A stretch of 64,000 nt of DNA, taken from assembly GCF_000420625.1 (NCBI RefSeq), contig NZ_ATVH01000011.1, positions 62,001 to 126,000 of the forward strand, written 5' to 3'. This stretch comes from Fodinicurvata sediminis DSM 21159. Lineage in GTDB: Bacteria > Pseudomonadota > Alphaproteobacteria > Kiloniellales > DSM-21159. Shown piece by piece: positions 1-9,760 of this stretch. Made by a program: the position numbers and the translations under genes. The notes beneath the pieces are model-generated. The model saw only the letters and a program-made list of their open reading frames with translations. It was not told where the DNA came from and did not search any database. The first letter of the stretch is position 1. Every line of letters starts with the position of its first letter.

Positions 1-762
1 ACGGCGGCAGAGGGTCTGGTCGCTATTGCGACGGAAGGCCAGCGTGGAGCCATCCTGGAGGTGAATGCGGAGACGGATTTCGTTTCCCGCAACGAGCAGT
101 TCCAAGCCTACGTCAGCAAGGTTGTCGGCATCGCCCTGGAAAAAGGGGGTGACATTGATAACCTGGCAGCCGCTGATTATCCGGGCACCGGACGTAATGT
201 GGCCGATGAACTGACCCAGTTGATTGCTACGATCGGTGAGAACATGAGCCTTCGCCGCTCTGAGGTTCTTTCCGTCGATAAGGGAGTGGTTTCCGGCTAC
301 ATTCATAGCCAGGTGGTCGAAGGTTTGGGGCGTATCGGTGTAATCGTTGCTCTTGAATCCGATGGAGACGCCGAGAAGTTGTCTGCATTGGGCAAGCAGA
401 TCGCCATGCACGTTGCCGCGGCCAATCCAATGGCTCTCGACCGTGATGGGGTAGATACGGCTGTTTTGGACCGTGAACGGGAAGTCCTGGCGGATCAGGC
501 GCGTGCCAGCGGAAAGCCAGAGGATATCATCAACAAGATGGTGGAAGGGCGCCTGCGCAAGTTCTATGAGGAATCCGTTCTGCTTGAACAGACCTTTGTC
601 ATAGATGGCGAGACCAAGGTCAGTGATGTACTTGAGCAAGCCGCGAAAGACGTGGGTGCGCCAGTGAAACTGACTGGTTTCGTGCGTTATCAACTCGGGG
701 AAGGCAAGGAAAAGCAGGAAAGCGACTTTGCCTCCGAGGTTGCAGCGGCGGCTGGCAACTAA
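1..762 (+). CDS. tsf: Elongation factor Ts (5' end outside the window)
   Basis: Nucleotide-exchange factor that regenerates EF-Tu-GTP from EF-Tu-GDP in the cytoplasm. The frame is open from base 1, before the GTG at 61, so the N-terminal UBA-like domain and the start codon lie upstream. The stretch around bases 50-100 encodes the family hallmark [11 protein letters not shown], followed by the dimerisation core ([22 protein letters not shown]) and a C-terminal coiled-coil segment with [14 protein letters not shown] strong terminator follows directly after the stop. First gene of the conserved tsf-pyrH-frr-uppS-cdsA order; rpsB would be expected just upstream. Confidence 0.97.
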   Translation, partial: TAAEGLVAIATEGQRGAILEVNAETDFVSRNEQFQAYVSKVVGIALEKGGDIDNLAAADYPGTGRNVADELTQLIATIGENMSLRRSEVLSVDKGVVSGYIHSQVVEGLGRIGVIVALESDGDAEKLSALGKQIAMHVAAANPMALDRDGVDTAVLDREREVLADQARASGKPEDIINKMVEGRLRKFYEESVLLEQTFVIDGETKVSDVLEQAAKDVGAPVKLTGFVRYQLGEGKEKQESDFASEVAAAAGN

Positions 763-770
763 GGAAACTG

Positions 771-805
771 AAAATCGGGCGGCCCAGGGTCGCCCGATTT
801 TGTAT
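771..805 (+). terminator. Rho-independent terminator after tsf
   Basis: Perfect 11-bp stem AAAATCGGGCG (771-781) with CGCCCGATTTT (791-801) around a 9-nt loop. The right arm ends in a T tract. It starts 9 nt after the tsf stop and lies just ahead of pyrH, so pyrH is expected to have its own promoter or to depend on readthrough. Confidence 0.85.
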
Positions 806-829
806 GGAGCTGCAGGGAGTGAGCCCCCG

Positions 830-1561
830 ATGACTTCTGGCAAACCTGAATACCGCAGGGTTTTGCTCAAGATCTCCGGCGAAGCCCTTATGGGCGAGCG
901 GGAGTATGGATTGGATTCCGCAACGGTTCAGCGTATTGCTGAAGAGGTGAAAACAGTTCACGAGATGGGCGTTGAGCTCTGTCTTGTGATTGGAGGTGGG
1001 AACATCTTTCGGGGATTGAGTGGTGCTGCCCAGGGTATGGATCGCTCAACAGCTGATTACATGGGAATGCTGGCCACGGTCATCAATTCCCTGGCCATGC
1101 AGAATGCCATCGAAACACTGGGAGTTCCGACACGGGTGCAATCGGCAATCCCGATGTCCTCAGTTTCCGAGCCCTATATTAGGCGCCGTGCAATCCGGCA
1201 TATGGAAAAGGGCCGCGTGGTCATATTTGCAGCGGGAACCGGCAATCCCTTCTTTACCACGGATACTGCGGCGGCCCTGCGTGCTTCCGAAATGAACTGC
1301 AGCGCCCTTTTCAAGGGGACCAAGGTTGATGGCGTTTATGAGGCCGATCCGGTCCAGATGCCGGATGCGAAGCGCTATGACCAGCTCGGGTATCTTGAAG
1401 TGCTTTCAAGAGACCTTGGCGTTATGGACCATTCCGCCATATCACTTGCACGAGAAAACCGTATTCCGGTGATTGTATTCAGTATAGCCAAGCCGGGAGC
1501 CTTTGCCGAAGTTCTCTGTGGCAAAGGTCTCTACACAATCGTAAGCGATGGGGAAAACTAG
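830..1561 (+). CDS. pyrH: UMP kinase
   Basis: Phosphorylates UMP to UDP with ATP, in pyrimidine nucleotide synthesis. The 243-residue length is normal for bacterial PyrH of the amino-acid-kinase fold. Visible motifs are [11 protein letters not shown] (nucleotide binding, N-terminus), [10 protein letters not shown], and [17 protein letters not shown] in the substrate site. The ATG at 830 is preferred over the in-frame ATG at 728, which lies inside tsf and before the terminator; an AGGGAG ribosome site (814-819) precedes it. frr follows after 3 nt, so the two are co-transcribed. Confidence 0.97.
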   Translation: MTSGKPEYRRVLLKISGEALMGEREYGLDSATVQRIAEEVKTVHEMGVELCLVIGGGNIFRGLSGAAQGMDRSTADYMGMLATVINSLAMQNAIETLGVPTRVQSAIPMSSVSEPYIRRRAIRHMEKGRVVIFAAGTGNPFFTTDTAAALRASEMNCSALFKGTKVDGVYEADPVQMPDAKRYDQLGYLEVLSRDLGVMDHSAISLARENRIPVIVFSIAKPGAFAEVLCGKGLYTIVSDGEN

Positions 1562-1564
1562 AGA

Positions 1565-2125
1565 ATGGCTGATGATTCCAATATCAAAGAGCTGCGACGC
1601 CGTATGGATGGGGCGCTTGAGGCTCTGAAACGCGAATTCGGTGGGCTGCGTACCGGCCGCGCCTCGACCAGCCTGTTGGACCCGGTAATGGTAGAAGCCT
1701 ATGGCACGCAGATGCCACTCACCCAGGTTGGAACCGTCAATGTACCAGAACCTCGCATGCTGACGGTTCAGGTATGGGACAGGAAGATGATCGGCTCGGT
1801 CGAGAAGGCCATTCGTGATTCCGGGCTGGGCTTGAACCCAGCCTCCGATGGCAGTGTGGTGCGCGTTCCCATACCGCCGCTTTCCGAAGAGCGCCGCAGT
1901 GAACTGGTCAAAATCGCAGCCAAGTATGCCGAACAGGCGCGTATAGCTGTGCGCAACATTCGGCGTGATGGCATGGAAGCTCTGAAGAAACTGGAAAAGG
2001 ATAGCGACATTTCGGAAGATGAACAGCGTCGCCGTTCCGATGAAATCCAGAAACTGACGGACGAACACGTCAAGAGCATTGATGAGGCCCTGGCGGCCAA
2101 AGAAACAGAAATCATGCAGGTGTGA
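1565..2125 (+). CDS. frr: Ribosome recycling factor
   Basis: Splits post-termination ribosomes together with EF-G. The 186 residues match the usual length. The N-terminal helix carries [24 protein letters not shown], the conserved start of domain I. The segment [16 protein letters not shown] leads into domain II, and the C-terminus is the long [14 protein letters not shown] helix. It starts 3 nt after the pyrH stop, and uppS begins 4 nt after its own stop. Confidence 0.98.
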   Translation: MADDSNIKELRRRMDGALEALKREFGGLRTGRASTSLLDPVMVEAYGTQMPLTQVGTVNVPEPRMLTVQVWDRKMIGSVEKAIRDSGLGLNPASDGSVVRVPIPPLSEERRSELVKIAAKYAEQARIAVRNIRRDGMEALKKLEKDSDISEDEQRRRSDEIQKLTDEHVKSIDEALAAKETEIMQV

Positions 2126-2129
2126 TTCC

Positions 2130-2870
2130 ATGACGGCGCGGCCGTACCCGCTTCATGAAAACTACCCTCGGCATGTTGCCATCATCATGGATGGGAACGG
2201 GCGTTGGGCCACCCAACGCGGGCGTCCCCGTAAGCTGGGGCACCTGCAGGGTGCGGAAGCGGCCAGAAGAATCGTGCGTGCTGCAAGTGAATTCGGCCTG
2301 TCCTATCTGACACTGTTTGCCTTCTCATCCGAGAACTGGCGCCGACCCGGAACTGAGGTTGCCGAACTTATGGGTTTGCTGCACCGCTATCTCAGCGGTG
2401 AGCACAGGCAAGAACTGGAAGAACTGGATATACGCTTGCGCGTCATTGGCCAGCGTGAGCGCCTGCCCGACACGACATTGCGGCAGATAGAGCGCATCGA
2501 ATCCGAGACAGCGCATCATAAAGGGCTGAACGTTGTCATTGCCATCAGTTATGGCGGTCGGGTCGAGATCGCGACGGCAGCACGTCGCTTGGCGCAGAAG
2601 GTGCAGGAAGGGGAGATGGACCCTGGGGAAATCAATGAAACCCTCATGGAACGCTTCCTGGAAACCAGCGCGTTTCCCGATCCTGATCTCTTGATCCGTA
2701 CGGGTGGGGAGAAGCGAATCAGCAATTTCCTTCTCTGGCAATTGGCATATGCCGAGATGGTGTTCTCGGACTGCTTGTGGCCCGATTTTGACCGTGAAGC
2801 ATTTCTTGCTGCCCTGAATGAGTACCAGATGCGCGAGCGCCGATACGGTGCCCTTGTCTCCACGGGCTAG
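2130..2870 (+). CDS. uppS: Undecaprenyl (polyprenyl) diphosphate synthase
   Basis: Cis-prenyltransferase that makes the C55 lipid carrier for peptidoglycan and surface polysaccharide from FPP and IPP. The 246-residue protein has the diphosphate-binding motif IIMDGNGRWA (Asp and Arg of the active site), FAFSSENW, and the C-terminal DLLIRTGGEKRISNFLLWQ. The ATG at 2130 matches the family start (HVAIIMDGNG near residue 15); the upstream ATG at 2079 lies inside frr and is rejected. cdsA follows after 13 nt. Confidence 0.97.
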   Translation: MTARPYPLHENYPRHVAIIMDGNGRWATQRGRPRKLGHLQGAEAARRIVRAASEFGLSYLTLFAFSSENWRRPGTEVAELMGLLHRYLSGEHRQELEELDIRLRVIGQRERLPDTTLRQIERIESETAHHKGLNVVIAISYGGRVEIATAARRLAQKVQEGEMDPGEINETLMERFLETSAFPDPDLLIRTGGEKRISNFLLWQLAYAEMVFSDCLWPDFDREAFLAALNEYQMRERRYGALVSTG

Positions 2871-2883
2871 AGGATCCTCTGCC

Positions 2884-3696
2884 ATGGCCAATATGGCTCG
2901 GCGTGTCTTGGCAGCACTGGTGCTAATTCCACTTGTTGTAGGTATTTTCCTGCTTGGATCTCCTTACAGCGACATGCTGCTGCTGCTCGTGGTGCTTCTC
3001 ATGGCCTGGGAATGGTCTCACCTGGTGTTGTCAAAGCCTGAGGCGACTGTGTTGCATGTTTCATTCAGTTTAGCGGCAGGGCTTTGTTTCTTGGCATGGG
3101 TATATGCTCCCCCCTTGGTGGCCTGCTTGGCAACTGCCATTGGAGTGACGACAGGATGGGCCCTTGGTCGAATGGGCCAGACCAGACCAGGCACGGGCGC
3201 ATGGTTGGTGCTTGGGCTGTTCTATACTGTCCTGCCGATCCTGGCTTTCCAGTTTATTGCTTCAGACACATACCACGGAGGTCTGCTGGCGATATGGCTG
3301 TTGCTGGTTGTCTGGTCGACGGACACGGCAGCAATGGTTTCGGGCAAAACCATTGGCGGTCCTCGACTCTGTCCCAGGGTCAGTCCCAACAAGACTTGGG
3401 CGGGTTTGCTGGGTGGGGCCGTGTTTGCAGGTTTTGTTGGCATGATCGCAGCCATGCTCTTTTCTTACGAAAGACCTTTGATTCTGTTCCCTGTGGCCAT
3501 GGTTCTTGCATGTGTGGCCCAAGCTGGGGACCTGCTCGAATCCTTGGTCAAGAGACACTTCCATGCGAAGGATAGCGGGCGATTATTGCCTGGACATGGA
3601 GGCATACTGGATCGTGTTGACGGACTGGTGACAGCCTCTCCCTTCTTGTTGATGCTGCTCCAGTGGCCGGTGTTCGAAGGATGGATGAACGGATGA
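2884..3696 (+). CDS. cdsA: Phosphatidate cytidylyltransferase (CDP-diglyceride synthase)
   Basis: Inner-membrane enzyme converting phosphatidic acid and CTP to CDP-diacylglycerol, the precursor of all major phospholipids. The 270-residue protein has about seven or eight hydrophobic segments. It ends with the CDS signature region: DSGRLLPGHGGILDRVDG near residues 230-248. ATG 2884 is chosen because it opens with a normal membrane segment; the longer frame from 2818 overlaps uppS. The stop overlaps the dxr start (ATGA at 3693-3696), indicating translational coupling. Confidence 0.95.
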   Translation: MANMARRVLAALVLIPLVVGIFLLGSPYSDMLLLLVVLLMAWEWSHLVLSKPEATVLHVSFSLAAGLCFLAWVYAPPLVACLATAIGVTTGWALGRMGQTRPGTGAWLVLGLFYTVLPILAFQFIASDTYHGGLLAIWLLLVVWSTDTAAMVSGKTIGGPRLCPRVSPNKTWAGLLGGAVFAGFVGMIAAMLFSYERPLILFPVAMVLACVAQAGDLLESLVKRHFHAKDSGRLLPGHGGILDRVDGLVTASPFLLMLLQWPVFEGWMNG

Positions 3697-4880
3697 CCCG
3701 AGCAAGCGAACCAAGGCGTATTTCCATACTCGGCTCAACCGGGTCGGTTGGAAGGAATACACTTGAATTGCTTTCCCAGCACCCTGGCAGGTTCCATGTG
3801 GAAGCCTTGAGCGCCAATCGTTCGGTTGGCCAGCTTGCTCATCAGGCGAGAGCAACTTCAGCTGCTTTTGCAGCAATAGGGGATCCCGGACTCTACGGGG
3901 ACCTGAAGGAGGCTTTGGCAGGTACGGGAACCGAGGTTGCCGCGGGGCCAGAGGCTCTGGTGGAAGCTGCTGCACGCGACAGTGATTGGGTGATGGCTGC
4001 CATCGTCGGTGCCGCCGGGCTTCCGGCAACGCTGGAAGCGGTGCGCCGAGGCAGAATCGTTGCACTTGCCAACAAGGAGTCCCTGGTTTGTGCCGGTAAA
4101 CTTCTTGTCGAGGCCGCACGTACGTCGGATGCCACCCTCTTGCCCGTCGATTCCGAGCACAATGCGATCTTCCAGGTTTTTGCCGCTGACCAGATAGCGG
4201 AAATCGAGGAAATCGTCCTTACAGCATCCGGAGGACCCTTTCGGACCTGGAGTCGTGCCGAGATGGACGTGGCACAGCCAGAGCAAGCATTGGCTCATCC
4301 AAACTGGTCAATGGGAGACAAGATCTCGATCGATTCCGCGACAATGATGAACAAGGGCTTGGAAATGATCGAGGCCGTTCATCTGTTTGAGCTGCCGGAC
4401 TCCAGAGTCTCAGTGGTCATACACCCGCAGTCGATCGTGCATGGGCTGGTGCGTTACACTGATGGTTCCCTGTTAGCCCAGATGGGAAATCCGGACATGC
4501 GAACTCCCATTGCACATGCCTTGGCCTGGCCCGGTCGCATGCGTTCTGATGTTTGCCCCCTCAGTCTGACGGAAATGTCGCAGCTGACGTTCGATCTGCC
4601 GGACGAAACGCGTTTCCCAGCCTTGCGCTTGGCGCGTGACAGTCTGCGTCATGGGCAAGGCGCATCCATTGTATTCAATGCAGCCAACGAGGTTGCGGTC
4701 GAGGCCTTTCTGAAACGTCGCTTGCGGTTTACGGGCATTGCGCAGTTGGTGGCCCGGGTGCTTGATGGCTACCTTCCCGAAGAACCTTCCAGTTTCGAGT
4801 CTGTCCTTGAAATCGATCAGGAAGCCAGGGCGAGAGCAAGGACCGAGCTTTCTCTGGAACAGGGGGTCAGCGCAAGATAA
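3693..4880 (+). CDS. dxr: 1-deoxy-D-xylulose 5-phosphate reductoisomerase
   Basis: Converts DXP to 2-C-methyl-D-erythritol 4-phosphate with NADPH and a divalent metal, the committed step of the MEP isoprenoid pathway. 395 residues. Visible are the NADPH-binding ILGSTGSVGRNTLELL at the N-terminus, LANKESLVCAGK, the metal ligands in PVDSEHNAIFQ, and the flexible-loop/substrate region SMGDKISIDSATMMNKGLE. The ATG at 3693 overlaps the cdsA stop by 3 nt. With uppS it forms an isoprenoid and carrier-lipid block. Confidence 0.97.
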   Translation: MTRASEPRRISILGSTGSVGRNTLELLSQHPGRFHVEALSANRSVGQLAHQARATSAAFAAIGDPGLYGDLKEALAGTGTEVAAGPEALVEAAARDSDWVMAAIVGAAGLPATLEAVRRGRIVALANKESLVCAGKLLVEAARTSDATLLPVDSEHNAIFQVFAADQIAEIEEIVLTASGGPFRTWSRAEMDVAQPEQALAHPNWSMGDKISIDSATMMNKGLEMIEAVHLFELPDSRVSVVIHPQSIVHGLVRYTDGSLLAQMGNPDMRTPIAHALAWPGRMRSDVCPLSLTEMSQLTFDLPDETRFPALRLARDSLRHGQGASIVFNAANEVAVEAFLKRRLRFTGIAQLVARVLDGYLPEEPSSFESVLEIDQEARARARTELSLEQGVSAR

Positions 4881-4995
4881 TGCGAGGTCCCTCTGTCGGC
4901 GCTTTCCCAAGGGTCTTCAGGTAGTGTAAAAGGAGACAGCCTCTGCTGCCCATCCTTGTCGGCAGTCGCCTTGCTCCAAGGAGTTGAAGTCTTTT

Positions 4996-6213
4996 ATGCA
5001 GTTCCTAACCGGCATCGGTGATTTCGTAATCCCGTTCCTGATCATTCTGACCGTTCTAGTCTTTGTGCATGAACTGGGCCACTATCTTGTGGCTAGGTGG
5101 TGCGGCGTGCGTATCGATGCCTTTTCCATTGGCTTCGGGCCGGAATTGTTCGGCTGGAATGACCGTCGTGGCACACGCTGGAAGTTCAGCGCAATTCCGC
5201 TTGGTGGTTACGTCAAGATGTTTGGCGATGCTGACGTGACCAGCCGTCCAGCCCCCAGCGGTTCTCCCGAGAGCGCAGAGCAGCAGAATTCAGCCCAGGA
5301 TCAGGGTGTTGCAACCGGTGAAGAAACGGGAGGCTGGGCCGGAGGGCGTGAGCGCCCGCTGACGGCCGAGGAGAAGGCTGTCTCCTTTCATCACAAATCA
5401 CTGATGCAACGCACTTGGATTGTTTCGGCCGGCCCCTTGGCGAATTTCCTGTTTGCTCTGGTCGTACTGGCGGGTTTTTTCTTTACGTTCGGACAGCCGA
5501 CCACACCGCCCGTGATCGGACAGGTTCTGCCCGAGAGCGCTGCAGAAGAGGCCGGTCTTCAGGGCGGTGATCGCATAGTGGCCATCAATGGCTCCGAAGT
5601 GGATCGTTTCGAGCAGATTCAGCGTGCAGTGCAATTGAATCTCTCTGCCCCCCTGGATATGGAAGTTGCCCGTAATGGTCAGAGCCTGATCCTTACGGTG
5701 ACGCCTGAAATTGTTGAAGCCGAGGATGGCTTTGGCAATGTCCAGGAGGTTGCCCGACTTGGTATCACGGCCAGTGGAACCGAGTTTGTGCGCTATGGCC
5801 CGCTGCAATCCACCTGGATGGCAGCAGAGGAAACTGTAAGCCTTGTCGGGGCAACCATGAAGGCGCTCGGACAAATCATAACGGGATCTCGCAGTACCGA
5901 TGAACTGGGCGGCCCGGTACGAATTGCCGAGATGTCTGGGTATGTGGCGGACACGGGTATGGTGTCTGTCCTTTGGTTCATGGCAGTGCTTTCAATAAAC
6001 CTTGGCCTAATCAATCTCTTTCCTGTACCCATGCTGGATGGGGGGCACTTGCTGTTTTATGCGTTTGAAGCTGTGCGCGGGCGTCCCCTGGGCGAGAGGG
6101 CACAGGAAATCGGTTTCAGAATCGGCCTGGGGCTAGTACTGACACTCTTTGTATTCGTGACTTGGAACGATCTGGTAAGATTGCGTGTATTCGATTTTCT
6201 TGCAGGCTCGTGA
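4996..6213 (+). CDS. rseP: Site-2 intramembrane zinc metalloprotease (RseP/EcfE)
   Basis: Inner-membrane protease that cuts anti-sigma factors and signal-peptide remnants within the membrane. The zinc site HELGH is at residues 25-29 in the first membrane segment, and the third ligand motif LDG is at about 347-349. PDZ sequences occupy the periplasmic part. A hydrophilic Glu/Gly-rich insert of about 50 residues (near 78-128) precedes the second membrane segment. The ATG at 4996 is chosen because AAGGAG at 4978-4983 is 12 nt upstream; the TTG at 4984 directly abuts that site. bamA follows after 23 nt. Confidence 0.95.
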   Translation: MQFLTGIGDFVIPFLIILTVLVFVHELGHYLVARWCGVRIDAFSIGFGPELFGWNDRRGTRWKFSAIPLGGYVKMFGDADVTSRPAPSGSPESAEQQNSAQDQGVATGEETGGWAGGRERPLTAEEKAVSFHHKSLMQRTWIVSAGPLANFLFALVVLAGFFFTFGQPTTPPVIGQVLPESAAEEAGLQGGDRIVAINGSEVDRFEQIQRAVQLNLSAPLDMEVARNGQSLILTVTPEIVEAEDGFGNVQEVARLGITASGTEFVRYGPLQSTWMAAEETVSLVGATMKALGQIITGSRSTDELGGPVRIAEMSGYVADTGMVSVLWFMAVLSINLGLINLFPVPMLDGGHLLFYAFEAVRGRPLGERAQEIGFRIGLGLVLTLFVFVTWNDLVRLRVFDFLAGS

Positions 6214-6236
6214 CGCAGCAGGGGACAGGCGACAGC

Positions 6237-8561
6237 ATGCAGATCAGGCTGCCGAATTCGGCTAGGGAGGTTTTCGTGGGGCTCAGAACTCTATTCTTCG
6301 GGGGGATGCTGGTCTTTGCCATGGCCCTGACCGGTATGCCGAACAGTACAGAGGCACAATCCATCAATGAAGGCGGGATCATTGAGGAGATTCGCATTGA
6401 AGGAACGCAACGTGTCGATCCTGCGTCCGTACAGAGTTACATGCAGGTTGAGCCGGGCGATGAGTTTGAGCCGCTGACTCTCGACCAGTCACTGAAGAAC
6501 CTCTATGATTCCGGGTTGTTCGAAGACGTGACCCTGCGTCGGGATGGCAGCGCTCTGATCGTTACGGTTTCAGAGAATCCCATGATCAATCGACTGGCGT
6601 TCGAAGGAAACCAGCGTATTGATGACGAGGAACTGCAAAGGGAAGTTCAATTGCGCCCCCGCGTGGTCTACACGCAAACCAAGGTTCAAAACGATGTGGA
6701 GCGCATTCAGGACATCTATCGCAGCCAGGGGCGGTTTGCGGCCACCGTCGAACCCAAGATCATCGAATTGGATCAGAACAGGGTCGATCTCGTCTACGAG
6801 ATCGATGAAGGTCCCCTGACGGGTGTGGAATCCATCAACTTTGTGGGCAATGATGCCTTTTCCGGTTCCACTCTGCGGGGGGAAATCTCGACACGGGAAT
6901 CGGCCTGGTATCGTTTCCTGTCCAGTTCAGACGTTTATGATCCGGACCGACTTGCCTTTGATCGAGAGCTCTTGCGACGCTTTTATCTTGAGGAAGGCTA
7001 TGCCGACTTCCAGGTGCTTTCCACCAATGCCGAACTCAATCCCGACCGCTCAGGCTTCATCATAACCTTCACGATCGAGGAGGGGCCACGTTTCCGTTTC
7101 GGCGAGATCTCGCTCGAGAGCAATCTGCGGGACCTGGAACCGGATGCAGTGGAAGGCCTGCTCGATGCGCGGGAAGGGGATTGGTATGATGCCACGACCG
7201 TAGAAGATGATGTCCAGGAGTTGACCGATCGTATTGGCGAAATGGGCTATGCCTTTGTGGACGTTCAGCCACGCGCCAATACCGACAGGGAGAACGAGGT
7301 CGTCAATATTGTTTATGAAATTGGCGAGGGGCCGCGGATCTTCGTCGAGCGCATCGATATTGAAGGCAATGTACGCACAGTTGATGAAGTCATACGGCGC
7401 GAGTTCCGTCTGGCGGAAGGCGATGCCTTCAATCGGGCCCGCGTGCGGAGGTCCAGACAGCGCATCGAGGATCTGGGATTCTTCCGAACTGTTGAAATGG
7501 ATACGGAAGACGGTTCCGCCGAAGACCGGGTCATAATCAAGACCAGTGTTGAAGAGCAGCCCACAGGTGATCTGACATTTGGTGCTGGTTTTTCGACGGC
7601 CGTTGGGCCCTTGGGGAGTATCCAGTTGCGCGAGCGCAATCTTCTTGGACAGGGTCAGGATCTGCGTGCGTCCGTCAGCCTTGGCGGTACGGGGTCCGAA
7701 TTCAATCTGGGTTTCACGGAACCCTACTTCATGGATCGGCCCATATCCGCGGGTTTTGATATTTTCCGGATTACACGCGATCGCAGCGAGTTCTCTTTCA
7801 CGGAAGAGCGTAGAGGCGGAAGCTTGCGTGCCGGCTATGATCTGACCGAGCACACCCGGAATGTCTGGCGCTATACGCTTGAGCGTCGTGAGATCGATGA
7901 TGTGGATGACGATGCCCCCATTCAGGCCAAACGCGAGGAAGGAGCCTCCTGGCGTTCCAGCATCAGCCAATCCCTGATTTGGGATAAGCGCAACAGCACA
8001 CGCAATCCGACAGAAGGTTTCATTGCCGATCTGACAACCCAGTTCACAGGCCTTGGAGGGAATGTACGTTTCCTCAGAGGCAGTGTAGGCGGCCGCTACT
8101 ACTTCCCGCTGGGGGATGAATGGACGCTGTCCTTGGGAGCACGTGGTGGCACGATGCATGGCCTGGGCCAGGATACGCGCATCAGTGACCGCTTTCAGCT
8201 TGGTGCCGATGAGTTCAGGGGCTTTGATTATGGTGGCATCGGTCCAAGGGATGACAGCAGTCGGGATCCACTTGGGGGCAACAACTTCGCCAAGGGAACT
8301 GTCGAGTTTATCTTTCCGTTGGGGCTTCCAGATGAGTTTGACGTGCGGGGTCGTCTGTTTTCCGACTTCGGCACTGTCTGGGGTGTGGACGATGACACGG
8401 ATGTCATCGGAGACAACAGGTCAATCCGTGTTTCCGTTGGCCCGGGTGTGTCATGGGATTCACCGCTTGGCATGATCAATCTAGACCTTGGTTTCCCCAT
8501 CCAAAAGGAAAGTTACGACAAGACCCAGATATTCAACTTCAGTTTTGGGACACAGTTCTGA
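6237..8561 (+). CDS. bamA: Outer-membrane protein assembly factor BamA
   Basis: Core of the BAM complex that folds beta-barrel proteins into the outer membrane. The 774-residue precursor has an N-terminal signal peptide (about residues 1-41, ending near STEAQS), five POTRA repeats (for example GTQRVDPASVQSYM, EGNQRIDDEELQ, EGNVRTVDEVIRREF) and a C-terminal Omp85 barrel beginning near residue 430. The last residues NFSFGTQF end in an aromatic, as expected for a barrel signal. The start at 6237 puts the signal peptide at the N-terminus; the longer frame from 6162 overlaps rseP. Confidence 0.97.
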   Translation: MQIRLPNSAREVFVGLRTLFFGGMLVFAMALTGMPNSTEAQSINEGGIIEEIRIEGTQRVDPASVQSYMQVEPGDEFEPLTLDQSLKNLYDSGLFEDVTLRRDGSALIVTVSENPMINRLAFEGNQRIDDEELQREVQLRPRVVYTQTKVQNDVERIQDIYRSQGRFAATVEPKIIELDQNRVDLVYEIDEGPLTGVESINFVGNDAFSGSTLRGEISTRESAWYRFLSSSDVYDPDRLAFDRELLRRFYLEEGYADFQVLSTNAELNPDRSGFIITFTIEEGPRFRFGEISLESNLRDLEPDAVEGLLDAREGDWYDATTVEDDVQELTDRIGEMGYAFVDVQPRANTDRENEVVNIVYEIGEGPRIFVERIDIEGNVRTVDEVIRREFRLAEGDAFNRARVRRSRQRIEDLGFFRTVEMDTEDGSAEDRVIIKTSVEEQPTGDLTFGAGFSTAVGPLGSIQLRERNLLGQGQDLRASVSLGGTGSEFNLGFTEPYFMDRPISAGFDIFRITRDRSEFSFTEERRGGSLRAGYDLTEHTRNVWRYTLERREIDDVDDDAPIQAKREEGASWRSSISQSLIWDKRNSTRNPTEGFIADLTTQFTGLGGNVRFLRGSVGGRYYFPLGDEWTLSLGARGGTMHGLGQDTRISDRFQLGADEFRGFDYGGIGPRDDSSRDPLGGNNFAKGTVEFIFPLGLPDEFDVRGRLFSDFGTVWGVDDDTDVIGDNRSIRVSVGPGVSWDSPLGMINLDLGFPIQKESYDKTQIFNFSFGTQF

Positions 8562-8562
8562 T

Positions 8563-9147
8563 ATGACCTTTCGAAACGCTTTCATCGCCGGATTTGTCGC
8601 ATCCGCCATGACAGTCATGGCAAGCTTGGGCATGGCGCCACAGGCCACGGCACAGGATGAAATGCCAACGCCAAAGATCCTTGTTGTCGACCTGCAGCAG
8701 GTCATGCGCGAAGCTGAGGCCATGAAGGGCTTGCGTGAAGAAGCCGAAGGGTTGCGCTCGGAAATGGAGCAGGAGCTTCAGCAACAGGAACAGTCCTTGC
8801 GCGAGGAAGATGAAGCCCTGTCGCGGCAACGCACGGTATTGTCCCAGGATGCTTTCGAGGAAAAGCGCGGGCAGTTGGAGCAGAAGTTCAGCCAGTTCCA
8901 ATCCTCGGCGAACACGGAAATGGGTCGACTGGAAGAAGCTTATTCGGAAGCCGTGGCTGAAGTCGAGTTCACCATCGTTAGAATTTCGGATGATATTGCT
9001 GGAGAGCGTGGTGCAAACATGGTTATTCCCAAGTCCACGCTTCTGCTTGTTGGCGATGATTTCGAGATTACCGAAGAAGTCACGACGCGCTTGAATGAGG
9101 AACTTCCAAGCGTCTCGTTGTCCTTGGAAGAGAGTGATTCAGAGTAA
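8563..9147 (+). CDS. OmpH/Skp family periplasmic chaperone
   Basis: Periplasmic holdase for unfolded outer-membrane proteins, acting with BamA. 194 residues: signal peptide ending near PQATAQDE, then a short strand KILVVDLQQVM and a long charged coiled coil (about residues 45-125, rich in Glu, Gln and Arg), the tentacles of the Skp fold. The C-terminal strand motif MVIPKSTLLLV matches the family. Starts 1 nt after bamA, so co-transcribed. In most relatives lpxD comes next; here it is missing. Confidence 0.92.
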   Translation: MTFRNAFIAGFVASAMTVMASLGMAPQATAQDEMPTPKILVVDLQQVMREAEAMKGLREEAEGLRSEMEQELQQQEQSLREEDEALSRQRTVLSQDAFEEKRGQLEQKFSQFQSSANTEMGRLEEAYSEAVAEVEFTIVRISDDIAGERGANMVIPKSTLLLVGDDFEITEEVTTRLNEELPSVSLSLEESDSE

Positions 9148-9170
9148 CAAACGCACACCACCAAACAGGC

Positions 9171-9189
9171 ACCCGTTAAAGTAACGGGT
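9171..9189 (+). other. Short perfect hairpin between ompH and fabZ
   Basis: ACCCGTTA (9171-9178) pairs with TAACGGGT (9182-9189) around the loop AAG. There is no T run, so it is a weak terminator or pause site at best. It stands where lpxD is expected. Confidence 0.4.
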
Positions 9190-9227
9190 TGTCCTCTATA
9201 CAATTTCAAGTTATGGGATTTTCTGGC

Positions 9228-9719
9228 ATGACGGCCTCAAGGAAATCTGGCTCTGAAACCTCCAAGGAAAAGCCTGAACTCCGTTTTGACGTGATGGAAG
9301 TGATGCGGATGATACCGCACCGCTATCCCATGTTGCTGGTGGACCGTATCCTGGAACTGGAACGGGACAAGGATGCTCTCGGCCTGAAGAACGTCACCAT
9401 AAACGAGGGTTTCTTCCAAGGACACTTTCCCCGACAACCCGTCATGCCGGGTGTGCTGATCATAGAAGCGATGGCGCAAACGGCAGCTGTCCTTGTCGTT
9501 GAGACGCTTGAAGGGGCAGCGGCCGGTAAACTGGTCTACTTCATGTCAGTGGAACAAGCGCGCTTCAGACGGCCGGTCGTTCCGGGAGATCAACTGCACA
9601 TTCATGTGAGCAAGGTTCGCAACCGAGGACCGGTCTGGAAATTTGAAGGCGTGGTTCGCGTGGACGACCAGATTGCAGCCGAGGCCGGTTTCAGCGCCAT
9701 GATACGTGAGGACGAATAG
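9228..9719 (+). CDS. fabZ: 3-hydroxyacyl-[ACP] dehydratase
   Basis: Dehydrates 3-hydroxyacyl-ACP in type II fatty acid synthesis. Hot-dog fold, 163 residues from ATG 9228, with the catalytic His66 in GHFPRQPVMPG and Glu80 in LIIEAMAQ. The N-terminal motif MIPHRYPMLLVDR is present. ATG 9213 is an alternative start. FabZ is usually embedded between lpxD and lpxA; both are absent around it, leaving only this gene of the block. Confidence 0.95.
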   Translation: MTASRKSGSETSKEKPELRFDVMEVMRMIPHRYPMLLVDRILELERDKDALGLKNVTINEGFFQGHFPRQPVMPGVLIIEAMAQTAAVLVVETLEGAAAGKLVYFMSVEQARFRRPVVPGDQLHIHVSKVRNRGPVWKFEGVVRVDDQIAAEAGFSAMIREDE

Positions 9720-9760
9720 CAGGTCTTCCTGGGTTCTTCATATGGACCGAAGTCCAAACG

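Noticed and set aside
1442-2131. Minus-strand open frame of 229 codons across pyrH and frr
   Set aside because: Overlaps two certain genes on the other strand.
7050-8159. Long minus-strand open frame opposite bamA (369 codons)
   Set aside because: Lies fully antisense to the conserved BamA frame, has no recognisable domain, and follows from GC-rich third positions.
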